A DNA stretch of 64,000 bases from Todiramphus chloris collaris (lineage: Eukaryota; Chordata; Aves; Coraciiformes; Alcedinidae). The translations under genes and the position numbers were made by a program. The stretch is taken from assembly GCA_025345505.1 (NCBI GenBank), contig JANVCC010000077.1, positions 3,380,446 to 3,444,445 on the forward strand. Direction: 5' to 3'. Shown piece by piece: positions 49,411 through 62,600 of this stretch. Numbering within the stretch: position 1 is the first letter of the stretch; each line of letters starts with the position of its first letter. A model generated the notes under the pieces. It was not told where the DNA came from. It did no database searches and worked only from the letters and a program-made list of their open reading frames with translations.

Positions 49411-50659
49411 AAGGTTTTCAGTGAGGAAAATCCCTACATGGGGAAACCAAGGCATAAGAAGGCAAATACCTTTTCTTTACTTCACCCAGGATGACTAGGA
49501 TATCTGTGTCCTGATTCCCATCTAGGATCTCCCAGAGTATGCCTGTCCTGCTCCAAACCTGATGTCCTCCGCAAAGGACAAACGGACTTGCTCATCTCAG
49601 AAACGGTTCTTCTGCATCACAGTCTATTACCAAAGCTGTTTGGAGGAAAACAGCTCTTTTCAGTGCTCGTGCTCAGGATATAAAGGACTGTAATGTGAAA
49701 CATTAGACAAGGATTTAAATCCCTTGAAGAAAATGAATTTAAGAAATGTATTTAAGGGATTCAATTGAACTGCACCTTGGAAACATATTTCCCAACACTT
49801 GAACAGCTTGGACCTGGTCCAGGCCCAGGATTCCTTTACATTTGAGAGTATGAGAGTCGCTTTAGTCATTCAGAAAATGACTATCTATCAAATGACCACA
49901 CCACAAAACCTTCTGACAAGGTACCACACAGCAAAGATGCAGATTACTGGAAAATGTTGCCGGGAGACTTTATCCCCACACATCAAATATGTAAACATCA
50001 GTGTAATTGGAATGGGGTTTTCCATCTACCAGACTATGTAGCTGAAGTCCTTGGACATGTCCCCTGGTATATATCCCACTGTGTTCCTAACATCCACAGG
50101 AGAAAGTGTTTTTCTATTCAGGATGCAGGGCAGGTGCGCTCTGGTTGAAAGATGATTGCTTGCAGCCCCCCACGCAAATCCACAGTATCAACAGCGTTAA
50201 AATAATACAAACATCATTAGTGACAAAGACAGATTCATTGCCTCCAGCCAGACTATGCTTGTTAAGGGAGTCCTGTACAGCTCCATAACTGGATATGAAT
50301 TCTAATAAAGTTTGTTTAAAAATGTGGTGGTATTCCAAAAGCAACTGTGCAAAACTGGCAATTCTTATTTTAACAAATCTACTCCTTGTAACTCCTTAGA
50401 GACCTACAGGTTTGCTGAGAAAAGCCTTTTTTTGTTTTGTTTTAAACACCTTTTACTAAGAATGCAGCAAGTCGTCTGCTTTCCTCACCCCCACTCCCCA
50501 ACATTTTGGTTCTACTTAAAGGAAGCAGTTGTTTCTTTATATCTGCATATATTGTGAAATTGCCCGAATACACATGCATGCAGAAACCCATGTAGAAAAT
50601 TTATTCAGAGTAACGAGGCATAAACCATGCTCTAATCCCAGAGGAGAAAGATTGCTTGA

Positions 50660-50894
50660 TTTTCTTCACCAGAAGGTCGTGTTCACTTTGAGATGATGCT
50701 GTTGGAGCTCCCACCAGTGATAGATTTTATTGAAAAGAAATAGAGTGAATCTGTACTGATAGATATCCTGGGAACTCTTCCTGGATATAGAGCACTTCTG
50801 GAAAAGTATGGCCATTCTTTTACTATACAATTTAGTCTGGATTCGCCCTCAGATGTAGAAGGAATCAGCATAAATGGCAATTATGAAAGAAAAT
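50660..50894 (+). pseudogene. Coding-like stretch with one internal stop (unidentified)
   Basis: From 50660 one + frame reads FSSPEGRVHFEMMLLELPPV to FIEKK, hits a TAG near 50742, then continues open as SVLIDILGTLPGYRALLEKY and SLDSPSDVEGISINGNYERK before TAA near 50894. The composition resembles a soluble protein. The minus strand of the same interval is also open for 65 codons, which weakens the case. I do not know the family. It could be a decayed exon or chance. Confidence 0.15.
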
Positions 50895-53800
50895 AAAAAA
50901 GACAAGGACACAACAATACTGCACACAAAGAATGTGCTCTGAGGACACATGCTCCATTCCCCCTTTTGAAACACTCGGTCTTTCCCCAGACAGGAATTTT
51001 ATAGGAGGATAGAAACCATCATCTGAATCTGAAAGCAAGAGTCTGTCGGTTTTGGTGTGGGATTTTTCAATAATATTCATTTTAGAGGTAAGGGCCGGGG
51101 GCGGGGGGAAGATGTCACAGAACATTTAGCAATGAACAGCCAAGTGATAACTTCACCGACCTACCTATGGTGCTGCTTTGTGAGAGATGTAGTTTTGGAG
51201 GCTAAAGCTGTGGCCGAGCAAAAGCTCTGACACGTCAATGCCATCCCCACAATGACCAAATCACAGCACAGTCCTACCAGTTAAAGCGTCTGGACTTCAG
51301 GTGTGATTGTGGGGAGCAAAGTACAGGGGACAGTGGATCAACAGGGTAGCCAAGTAAACTGGTTCATTTGAGAAGCTCCTAAGGGAACAGGAAATTAAAA
51401 TTGGTCTTTAGGCTTCTCCATATAGATAATATGGGTGCAGCCTTTGACCTTGGACCACACCAGCATATTAAATAAGAAACTCCTGTGTCTTTATTTATAC
51501 TGTTTTGGAAAATGCACTTGAAAGAGAGAAAGATGCAAAGCTGCTTATTTTATTTTGTGTCAGGAGGGGTGTTTCAGACTTCAGAGATGCTACAGAAGCA
51601 ATTACAACAGTAAATAAAACTATTATTAAAAACCTGATGTTTTTAACTGCTATTTTTGTGTAATCACTCTTAAATAAATGAAGGGAAAGTAAATGTTAGG
51701 AGAATAATTTGCTGCTGATCAAGAGTAATGCAGTGAACAACCTCATTTCCTCTACAGTCTTCTCTGACTTTAATGCTGTTTTGTCTCTCAGAAGTTTGAC
51801 ACCAGGTGTAAACAAAAGGTGAAGTAATGCAATGAGGGGGAGGGGGGTGAAGAAATCCTGGGATCACAGGGCTTCATGTCTTGTTCTCTTTTTCTCCCTT
51901 TCTTTTCACAGCTCTGATACAGCTCATCTGTTTAGACGTGCATTTTGACAGACTGGGATGGGAAGAAACATGATGCTGAAGACTGTGCCATCCTGGACAC
52001 ATTGCCTTGACCCTGAGAAACAAACACCCTTCTTTTCTGGAAACTGGACCCTGCTCCAGGAAAAATTTCAAAAATGTTTTGAAGGCAGATGCAAACAGTA
52101 TCACTGAGTTTGACAAGGTTTAGGTCACCCCTGCTTCCTACCTCTAACCATCTAAATGGCAGACTTTCACTAACAGTGGGATGAGAACCTATTTATATAA
52201 CTGCAGAATAGGAAAATGGTATCAACCTAATTTTCATAACCTAATATTCATTGATTTTGCTAATGGGAAGAGTGAGATTCTTCTCCTCAGGAGCCTATAT
52301 TTAACCTATATTCCAAGGTTATAATGCTATAATAGTAACTGACATTACTAAGCAGAAGACACCATTTGGCTCAACCCTATTGAGTCCCTATAATAATATC
52401 TTCTGTGTACAGTAATGATGAAGGCACATGATGCTGTATAAGCACAGGAAAAACATTTATGGATGGGTGCTTATTATTCAGTTCTACATTGCACATCTAA
52501 TCATTTCTGAATGGAAAAGAAAATTCAATTCGCTCCAACCACAATACACTGTTACTTGTAAAATTGAATATAGCTTCAACAATGAAAAGAGAACTGCCAA
52601 TAAATCTATGCTGGATGTAAACAAGGGTGGGGAAAATTTTCACAGTGGTTACACAGTATTTTAAACAAGCAAAGTTTGATTTTAATAATGACGCTACTCT
52701 CGGAGGACCTCATTCTTTTTAATTTATCCTTCTATTAGCCCACTCAGAAGGAATAATACTGATAATAGAAGAGAAAACATGAAGATTAGATGTTTCATGA
52801 GAGTTCTACAGCACCAGCTCTGAACTTATGCCTCCCTGTTTTTCTATACCATCATTCAGCAGCATTCAGGCTGTTTGGAGCCAGGGAGGGGCTGCACTCA
52901 CTCCAACACTGCCCACATAAGACTACGTAGGGGTCTGCAACACAGCATTAGCGACTAATTTGGGTGAGATAATCCCAAGCAGTCCTGTGCAGAGCAGCTG
53001 ATGTATCTGACAACTCCAGCCCCATCCAACCGTGTGGCATGACAGAGGCCACAGAGAGAGTAAGGTCTGGGATTCAAATTCCTGTCTTCCAGCTCCATCT
53101 GCTCTTTTTTCACTTGTTCCAGCCTATCCTAGGTACTTCTCCACATAGACCTGTTCCTGAGCTTTCCCATGGCTCTACAGTTCACCTATTCCTCTTCCCT
53201 TCCTCCTTTTTCTTTCATCTGCTTTTTTGCTATCTTTGGTATGCCCCAGAAGCTTTCAAAAAACTGTCATATATGTCAGGGCTTGACCCAGGGCCAGGTA
53301 CAATAATGCTGCTGACAGAGAAGGGGAAGGAGGGGCTGTGCTGCAAGATGACAGCTCCATCCTTACTCCATCCCATAGCCCAGAGAAAGGACAGTGAACA
53401 GGATGAATAGCAAGGTGATTTTTATCTTAGATTCTTGTGTCAATCCATTCTATCTCACCTCTTCATTCAGAGTTTGATATGGGTAAAAAATGAAGCAGAG
53501 GGTGGAAGACCCAGTATATTTGCTGAGGAAATGTATCACTCAAGAAATCAAACATTGTTCTGACACTTTGTAATGGATGAAAAACCATGCAGAAGCAAGG
53601 TCCCAAACCCCCGGTTTTACAGCTGGGACATGACTCTTGCAGGCTGATTGCTCTTAGTGTAAGGCATTGGGAAGGCAAGCAAGGCTGAGACTCTACAACC
53701 CAATCAGCAATAGGTTTTGAGGGAGGTGCCTGTGGGAAGGGCTAGACCAGGAAACTCTTATCAAGGCACTGTGATTAGACAATGCCTCAACTTGCTTTGT

Positions 53801-54053
53801 ACAATGTGAATTATGGTGCTTTCAACTATGCTTTGGAGTAGTACAGGCTAATTGATCCAGTGATTAGTGCTACAATAATATTTTGTTTATTGTGGCAGTG
53901 ATTGTCTATAAATTCTGAGTAGAATCCGGTCTGAAAAAAAAAAAAAGCTGTCATCATTATTTTACTTATCCTGTCTTGGAATAAAGACAGTAATATGATA
54001 TGCCACCTTCCTATATGCTGTCCTCATGACCACAAGACTTTCTAATTTCATTC

Positions 54054-54314
54054 TTACCCTACCAGAGTCCTCCCCTTGAGAAGATGAGAAATAGAAATAG
54101 AAAAACAAAATCTGAGAAAATAAAGAAATAACTGGAGATATGGATCTTGTAAATCAGGAAACATTTCAATCCTGGCAGCTCCACTGAATACGGGACCTTC
54201 TGGGAACCAGAGGCTTTCATGCATTGTGATTGTTAAGGTACCAAGGTTATGAGAGATGAAGAAGCTTCCATCACTCTTCCCAAAGTAGTCAGAGACTTGT
54301 ACTGTCTCTAACAT
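54054..54314 (-). other. Coding-like minus-strand stretch (unidentified)
   Basis: An 86-codon frame. Its first part reads LETVQVSDYFGKSDGSFFIS and TLTITMHESLWFPEGPVFSG, with codon choice and composition like a real protein. The end drifts into a Phe/Leu/Ile-rich run. Splice edges are poor: a TTAG without a clear pyrimidine tract upstream and no good donor. Confidence 0.13.
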
Positions 54315-54805
54315 AATACTTTAGGCCAAAAATTCTAGACCACTAAGGAAATCTACTATTCATCTTACTGGAATACCTTCCTTTCTCTGTACACGTTCAA
54401 GTGAACATCTACTTCTTTGAATCATACCACAGTCTCATTCTGACTTTTTCTAACAAAACAATATTTACAAGTCCTACCATGAGAGAAATATCAGCATGTT
54501 TTACTTTGGTTTGTTTTGTATTTGTTTGGGTGGGGTTTTTCCTTTTTTTTTTTTTTCCCTTGCCCTTAAAAAAGGTTTTTCATTGGAAAGTTCTTATTCC
54601 TACAAACTTCCTCACCTGGCTGAGATTACTTACAGAAACTACAAAGAAGTCATCCCAACATCTTTTCTTTATTATGTATTCCCATTTGAAGTGGGATCTG
54701 AGGCAAAAAATCGTTTAACTGGTTTGCCTAATGTGACACAGGAAGTTTGTAGGAACTGTACCTAAATCACCTAAAGCACTCGGAGGCTTGAGCACAAGGT
54801 TTTTT

Positions 54806-55047
54806 TTATACACTTCTCCATTTTATCTCCAGCTTTCCAAGAATACATTCATCAAATAAATTTATGAGAGGAAGGAATAAATTTGGAATCCCTGTTAATG
54901 GATTATTTCCAATTGAGGATTTCATATTCATCTTATTGTAACCAGGCACTTGATGCCTTTCCAGTTGGAGCATACAGACATGTAGCTGTTGGATCAGGAT
55001 CTGGCTTTCAATAGCTTGGTATTTGTGATAGATTGCTTGGACTCCAT
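54806..55047 (-). other. Possible terminal coding exon, 79 codons plus stop (unidentified)
   Basis: On the minus strand TATTCATCATCTGCAG immediately precedes 55047, a good acceptor. Two bases then lead into 79 open codons and a TAA at 54808-54806. The product includes QAIYHKYQAIESQILIQQLH, VCMLQLERHQVPGYNK and IPNLFLPLINLFDECILGKL. There is no polyadenylation signal close downstream. It lies about 0.5 kb upstream, in transcript order, of the 54054-54314 stretch. If both were real they could not be joined simply, because this one ends in a stop. Confidence 0.18.
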
Positions 55048-56884
55048 CTGCAGATGATGAATAATTCATAGAAATCAGATGGGAGACACTTGTAAATGAT
55101 AGCTAAATACAAAAAAAAAAAGACAGGTCCTTCTTTGAAATAGACATTTTTCAAGGAATAGAAGAACAAAATTTTAGAGTAATAAGAAACCCAGTGTTCA
55201 GATCTGGTTTAGACTTCACTTTTACTCAGTATTTCTCCCTAAACTTTTGACAGAAACCTGGGTAGAATAAGACAAAAAGATATCCACTGTGGTGAGATGG
55301 GCTTTCTCACCACTGTCCTTTGCTAAATCTCTGATATTTCTGTGTATACCCCGGGAGGGAATTTAATCTGTACAATAACTGAAATTGCTTCTATTCCAAG
55401 AAATATAGAATGTAATTGCATTTTTTTTATTTACTATTATTATCTCTCCTTGTTTTCCGGATTCCTATTTGGCAACTTTAATGGAAAACATTTACCCTAA
55501 TTTAAAAAACAAACACACACACTACAAATACTTACTTTTTTTCAGACTGGTTTTAGAGCTACTCATGATGATTGCTTGCAGGGTTTGGTTCCTCTAAAAA
55601 TGTCTTTGTCAATCTTGGATCAATGGACAGTTTTTGTTAAATCAAGAAGATCTGACAAAGCAAAGAACAGCAAAGAAGGGAGGAAATGAAGCACAAAATT
55701 AATGTCTAAATGATGAAGCAGTGATCAGACTAGCCAGGGTTGGGGGTAGGGAATGCTGGACCAGGAGGACTGAACTATGCAGTCTTGCAGACAAAAGGTC
55801 TTTATGCCATTCAGGTGATACTGGCATTTGAAATCTCTATACTGGGATTGTTTTTCAGAATGTGGTTCTCCTTGCATCTCAGTTTTATCTTCTCCTTTGC
55901 TCTAATCCTCAAATTATTGAAGATTGCTCGTATCTTGTATCAGTAGCCTCCAAGATTGGTGAGTTCTACCTTAAACAAACACATATAAGAAATGGACACC
56001 TTTGATAGATGTAAAAGTTTCTGTGCAAGCACAGTTTCCCAGCTCAGCAGCCATTCAAACGAGGCCATTAAAAAATAGGCAAAGGTGACAGCTGTTCAAC
56101 AAATTCAGCCTCCTTTCTCATTCTTGTGGCTGTAGTACCTCTTCTTCAAATCCTACCACCTTTATCAAAGTTAAGTTTTCAGGTGTTACTCCAGCTTTGA
56201 GGTCAAACCTGGTTTATGTGATAAATCTATGCCAGATGCTTGAGTCAGAAAGACCTTCATCTAGGTAAATGTATGTTACTTGGAGAAATATCATGACTAG
56301 ACTGTCAAATTCCTCTCATTTTTAAGAATGTATTATATCCTCTCTGGCCTAGATAGCCTGTGGACAGTACACAGGATGTCTGATAACATCTCATATCTAA
56401 ATAGGCTTTTATCTTGCTATATCTCCATTTTTCTTTATCAGAAAAGACAAAACTCATACCTAAATTAATTCTTCTACAGAATGCATTCTCCACTTGTACA
56501 AACAGACACAGCAATATTGATATTCGAACCCAAACCAAACCTGGGGTGAATTTCTGAGTTTGGCACAAGCCTTTATAGCCTTGTGCAAATAGTTCAATTC
56601 TTATATATGTAGGGTACAAGAACAAGGAATAGCTTTTAACACAAACAAAACCCTTTTTATTCTGTGCTTGTATGTTCTTGTCTCACAGGGTGCACAGCTG
56701 GTACTGCAAAACATTGCACTGATGTACAAATAATCAATCACTGTAGTTATTATTTTAATTATGGCACAGGGAGTTATTCCTTCATTTAACTTGGTTGCTG
56801 ATTATATTGCACTTCAGACTCTCAAGTTGACTGCAGAAGGAAATAATCTTTTTCAGCTCTTTCTGGGGAAAGTAGCAAGAAAAG

Positions 56885-57003
56885 TCACAACAAGTGGCCT
56901 AGGGACCTGCCCAAGAATTGCAAGACTTAAGGTCATTAGCTCTCCTCAGCCTGCCTGGATTTGAACTCACTTTTTCCCTAACCTGAGCTTGATCACTATA
57001 GTT
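56885..57003 (-). mobile_element. Possible MIR-type SINE relic
   Basis: On the minus strand CTATAGTGATCAAGCTC (57001-56985) resembles the MIR head (tatagtggttaagagc), and GAGTTCAAATCCAGGC (56968-56953) resembles its B box followed by CGGC. Further along, TTGGGCAGGTCCCTAGG (near 56913-56897) recalls the 'ttgggcaagtcacttaa' part. The order and spacing agree with MIR, but identity is low. Confidence 0.45.
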
Positions 57004-58849
57004 TAACAGACATTGAGAGTGGAGTGAGGAAAGCAGCTTTGCTCTTTCTTCTTCTGAAGCTGAATCACTATGTAGACAAGGATATACAAGATGTAGGTCA
57101 AGCAAAAGCAATAACCTCTGTGGACTGGAAGCATCCTGAGTTTATGGTGTTTGCACATTCCAGGCAGTGCCATGCTCTCAGCACCCCAGGAAACATAAAC
57201 TTTACCTAGGCACCAAGGATGTTGAGGTACAAAGTGAATGAAGTAGTATTCTTTCTGTTGTCTTAGATATAGACAGACTGCAGTCATTCTTCAGGCACCA
57301 TGTGCTTCAATGGTGGGACTTCATGTCATGGAAAACTGGTTATTCAGACTGACTCATGTTCAAAAGCAACTGTACAAGTTCATGTGTAGAAATCCTTTGA
57401 GAGCTATGAAATAAGAAGATAATACTTCTGGCTCGGGGAGTGCCTGTGCTGGAGGTCGCTGGAAGGTAAGATTTTGTGGCCAGCAGTGTCTTGTGCCTGC
57501 TGTTTTATTCACACCTGGGCATGGGGATACAGAAAAGACACAAGGTTTGACAGCCTTGTTTTCTGATCCTTTATGGTCATTCTTACATTTCCAAGTACAC
57601 CAACACTAACTCAGATGATACCTAGGAGCACAAAATCAATCCCATAGTTAACTTGCTTAGAGCAGAGGTTACATCTGTGGAAAAGCCCTTGGGACATGTT
57701 TTCTAGGAATAAAGAGAACAGGACTATGTGGATCTCTGCTGCAGCAACAAGATTCCCTCTGGCATGACAGCTCTGTCTTCTCTTCCAACATCCAGCCCCG
57801 TTATCAAAGCCTGGCACAGCACCAGTGATTTTGGGAAAGGTGATTCTGCATTTAACTCATTCGGCTGAGTACCCTGTAGCCCAGCCCAAGAAAGCCAGTT
57901 GCTGTCCTGCTTAACAGGTCTCTCCCTAGTCCTTGTTGGTTTTTCTTGGCATGGGACTTTCAGCAGACATCAGGCAAACACTAGACATGTGGCAGCTGTG
58001 CTGGCATAGCCAGAAAACACATCAGTGGGAAATCCAGAAGAACAGATGCAACCCAGCAAGCCTGTGTGGACTGCCTGCACAAGCCTCTCTGTGCCCAAAG
58101 TGTTGCCAAGTGCCTTAGCAACGTGTAATGGGCACCATGCCCTCCAAACAGATGGATATGAACATTGACAAACCAGAGACCACATCCAAGCATTAAACAT
58201 ATGCTTGTTGTGGGGCATTTGTCCTAGCCAGACAAGTCAAAACAGATGGCCAGACCTGTAGATCTTTGGTTTACACATCTAAATTACACAGCATATTTAC
58301 TAATCCTGTTGCAAAGGCTCTGTTTTTTTGGTCTTCACTGTGTGCACAACTGAGGTTTAAAAATATATGTCAAATGTGTAACAGGGGAGCAATTGCCCTA
58401 TGGAAAGAAGAAGCTCATTTCTCTGTCTTTGGTAGATGATGTTTACATAGGAGGGAGCTGGACTGTAATGAATCAGATTAAATTCAGAGCAGATATGTAC
58501 AAGATATCCCAGTGAGATAGGAAAAAGCAGACTCAGTAAAGTGCAATGAGGAGGAGCTGGCTGTGCAGCCAGGCTGCAGATCAGGCTCTGAGGATTTTTG
58601 TAGGCCACAAGATGAATGGGATTCAGTAGCACACTGCTGTTAAAAAGGTAGACCGTTTTCCAAAATAGACTCTTGGCAGTCACCAGTTTGAAACTCAGGG
58701 AAGCTGGTCTTTCTGTACTTAATAACCTTCACTGGGCCTTTTTTTTTTCCTGTTGCTGAATTGCAAGACCTGTGATGCAATTATTTCAGTGTCCCCATGA
58801 GGTCGTGTGGTAGGGTATAATTTTAGACATCCTACATTAACAGATATTT

Positions 58850-59430
58850 AGACAAAATGGAGAAAGTCCAAAAGAAAGCAACATGGGTAATAAGAGGTTG
58901 AGGAAACATGACCTATAGAGAAAGGCAACAGAAATGAGGTCTATTTAATCTGTGAAAGTAAGAGAGGCCTTTAATGATAGTTTTCTACACTGTCAAATGC
59001 TCTTAATGGCATAGACAGAGCTTAGATGGTTTTTGAAGGTGATAGGATATCTTAACTTCATTTGTTAGTAGAACATGACAATTTATGATTGAAAATAAGG
59101 AATGCTGCCTGCAAACTTGGAGGAGGATTTTAGGACATGAAATTATAAATTATATCAAGCAAAACCACCATAGAATCTAAGGAGAGGATGAGATGAACAA
59201 GCACTGTCCAACTGTGATAGTACCCAGAAGAAAGAAAAGATATTTTTACATCACTGCCATGTCCAGAGTCATGCTGTCCATATGGTAAATCAGAACAACC
59301 TTTCAAAGGAAATTTCAGAAGACTTTATATCTGCTATTTTCAATTTTACCCCAGAACTTTACTCAAGTAGAGTTGTAGCAGCAGCTTTCCTGTGTCAAGG
59401 GGGGAATATTAGTGGAATAAGATGCTTTTG
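58850..59430 (+). mobile_element. Ancient, highly diverged CR1-clade LINE fragment
   Basis: GGAGAAAGTCCAAAAGAAAG, GAAACATGACCTATAGAGAA and TAATGATAGTTTTCTACACT follow the order of the CR1/L3-type ORF2 C-terminal codons (VQ-RRAT-MI..., NMTYEERL, DLI-VF-Y). Then GGTAAATCAGAACAACCTTT (HWNNLP-equivalent) and a late GGGGGGAATATTAG block match the 3' UTR. No open frame survives. Its decay suggests an insertion far older than the three large copies in this window. The boundaries are approximate. Confidence 0.6.
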
Positions 59431-59569
59431 AAGCTGAGTAAAGGAGGAAGCTTTAGTTCTAACATTTTAGGCATGGGCTTTTCTGCATGTTGTTTTTTTG
59501 CTTTCTCAAGTGGTTAATGAAATTACTTTTAAAAAAAAACATGGTTCACAATTAGCAGGATGCTGGATT

Positions 59570-59680
59570 TCCCGCATGCATGTAATCTGATGTCAGAAGG
59601 GACTTTCATATCTATCTAGTTTCAGAACAGACCCTTTCACTGAGAATTTTTTGCCCCATGCTCCTATTTTAGGTCTTTTT
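59570..59680 (-). mobile_element. Ancient CR1 3' end fragment
   Basis: TGTCAGAAGGGACTTTCATA, CTATCTAGTTTCAGAACAGA and TTTCACTGAGAATTTTTTGC resemble the reverse complement of an old amniote CR1 3' end (aagggaccattatgatcatctagtctgacc ... ttcacccagtgattcctgc). It is heavily diverged and its direction is opposite to the element just before it. Confidence 0.45.
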
Positions 59681-62600
59681 GTGAATTTCTTCAATGTACT
59701 TGACCTTGGACAGCTGCAACTTCTTTACTGGATATTAGATCCTTAGAGAAAGAAATTGAATAGATATGCCTGTGCCAATATCAAGTTCATATGTGAAGTG
59801 ACAGATCTTGAAGAATAACCAATAGACACACAAACATGTAGAGAGAAACACACACAAACACTCTGTCTCCCTGAACTCATCATGCAGAGAAAATATTTTC
59901 CTCAGTACATTAGTCACAATGCACCCTGGTAAGTCATTGGTTCAGATGCATGAAAAACTGAATATTAAAAATGTGTTTCATATTTGAATTTAAAAAAAAA
60001 AAAAAGAGACCAAGATCTAATAAGCCTCCAGGCATTTATAATATTCTCATTTGGAAGTTACAAAGAAGGCAAGCTGGATATGTACTAAATACAAGAACAA
60101 ATAACCATGAATGAAATGTTAAAAATTCAAAGCCAAAATCATTTGCTAAAAAGCATAAATAGAGCATCATTTCCATTGGTCAGATGCCAAATTAAATGTA
60201 AAAAGAGACTAACTAAATAAAACCAGAGCAGAAAATGTTATTAGAAATGAAGTAACAGAAAATGTATGTGTATATTTTCTTGCTGTTGTAATTATCAGAG
60301 GCATTTTATGGGAGAGAGGGGGGTAAGTTTAAAGGGCAGGTGATAAGTTTGCATGTCAAAATAGCAGGATGCTCTAGTCAACATCTAATGAAAAGAAAGT
60401 AAATAATGTAGAACGTATGTTTCTCTTTCAAATCATACTTGCAACAGAACAACTGAGCTCAGCTTTTTAACTAAGTGATATTGTGAATAATTTAAGTGGT
60501 GGTGTGGGGGATTAGATGCAGAGAGGATATGCCCATTTGCATTTCTGAAGCACTGTAGGAATGTGTCCTAAAACATCAAATTTTTCTGCATGTCCAGGTG
60601 TCGCTGGAGGAGCATTCCTGGACATGTTTGGAGAGCACTCTCGAAGCAGTTAGGACTCCCTACCTGGGAGCTGATGTGGTAGAGCAGATGACCACTGACT
60701 ATTTACACAGGTGGTCTGGGGAGGCAGCAGTGGGTGACAGTCATCAGGGAGCCTGACCTGCTCCTGGACATTTCCATGCTGGCACTAAGAGGGATTTTTG
60801 CAGAAAGAGAGCTCTTCCAGAGGAGCTCATACAGTTGTTAAGGGGCTCTGTCTCATCAGTATGTAGGAAAATAGCAGAGGATAACTCTGCTTTCTCACAT
60901 CAAGGAGAAGAAAAGTCTTCCTCTATACTTTCTGGAGTACTTTTGCCCCACCTTGTCTTAACCCCTCATCATTAAAGATAATTAATTTTGCAGTCTGCTC
61001 TCCTACTGGTCATGGAAGAAACATCTGAGAAAATCACATCAGCAGCCCCTCTATCCCTGTCCCTGCTACACAAATTGTGGAGTTAATACAAGATATGTGC
61101 AGAAAATTCACACATAGTGCTATCCAGAAACAAGTGGCTGGTCCTGAATAACATGTTCCAGCACAACTTGTTGTTGAGACAAGCTCTTCAGGAAAGAAAA
61201 GAACCTGTCATCAAAGAGATGTAAATACAGATGGCTGAGATTTTTTTCTCCAAATATTTTCTTGATTAAAAAGTCATTTCCATTTTAAATTGGATGGAAA
61301 TCCAGAAAATCAAGCTTTTAGATTTCTGACATAAACTCAGCATTTTTTCATCAAAACAGTTTTGATTACTGTTGATTACTGTTGATCATAGATTCTTCTT
61401 CTGAGTTAAATCATGTTTTCAACCAGATGTTTTTAATAGTTTTCAACAAAACAGGGGGCTGGCCACTGTCATTGTAAGACTCTTTCTAGTGAAACTTGTC
61501 TACTTAAAACCTTACTAGGACATCTGCTAATAGAAACACCACTGCAAGTGTTGCAAGTGTTACAGTCACCACCACTTGTGTTTGCATTGTGAAAGCATCC
61601 ATTGCAGTGCTGATGTTCGAAGGAGCACTTCAGGAAGCGTTAGTGGTAATTACCTCCATGACATTTTGAAAGACTGCAAGAAAGATTATTAGGGCTTTTA
61701 CAGGTCATATTTTAGACATGCCTTCACATCTCCCAGGCAAAGCTATCTCAAGGCTTCTCATCCATATAGGTGTGTCTGGTGGGAGCTGTGTCCAGGGTGT
61801 GCTTCCCTGGGTGTCTGCTGTCTTCACCTCTGCAGCAGCCCTGCTATCATGTGTGAGAACCCAAGGCTACAGTGAACCCAAGGCACAGTGTGAACCAGGA
61901 TCCATGGCCAGTTCAGCTGACAGCAGGACCTGGGCTGTGGCCAAACTGAAAAAGTAAATGCTGACCTGCAAGCGAAGAGACAGAAAGATCTTGGTTTCAT
62001 CCTCTGTGCCCTAGCAGAGAGGTTTGGTTACTATGGGAAGATGGTAATACCTTACCTTTGCCATGTGGCTGGAAGCACTTCAGCTTAAAATCATGGTTTG
62101 ATTGATATGGCTTGTCTGTGCAGCTTAGATTAACTGAGAGAAAGACAAGGTCCAGCTAGTGGAGTAGCTGCAGTATTCACAGATGCCTGCAGAGCAGTAA
62201 TAGTGCCTTGTGAATGTCTATTTGACCAGTCCAAAATTTTTGAGGAAAAGCAAGCGAAAACAAAACCCCAAATCTTATTTTAGACATATGAGGAAACACT
62301 CTACAGCTCTGCCTATGCCATTTTGAATTAGGAAGTTGTTCTCAGATAAGGTGCAATGGGAAATAAACCCTAATGAAAGCAAAGAGTACCTTGTGTTTCA
62401 CAGCCTGTCACTTTGCTTGTTTGCTACCCAAGAGGAAGGCACTCAGAGATTTCTCACAGAACCAGTTTTAGTCTCATGTAACTTACTACTGACAGAAATA
62501 CACCCACTAGTACCACTTCTCTCCTTTAGAGATACATTCTCTTTTCTGTTTTCCTTTCAGGATGAACAGCACAAAAAACATCTACTTATTCTACACACCT

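Larger units (their letters stand above)
32807..58849. other. Long, mostly unique block; best candidate exons lie here
   Basis: About 26 kb without any recognised complete gene. It holds exon-like stretches at 32966-33178 (-), 42468-42747 (-), 45137-45234 (+), 47087-47262 (+), 50660-50894 (+, stop-broken), 54054-54314 (-) and 54806-55047 (-), plus possible SINE relics near 46086-46150 and 56885-57003. Elsewhere there are A/T runs (44286-44302, 53936-53946, 54543-54556) and an AT-rich imperfect repeat at 49340-49410. The largest other open stretches (35070-35465, 53039-53410) have no coding signature that I trust. Confidence 0.5.

Noticed and set aside
57418..57465. Open stretch ending in GGAAG/GTAAGA
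   Set aside because: The acceptor side lacks a pyrimidine tract and the interval is under 50 bases; the chance level is high.
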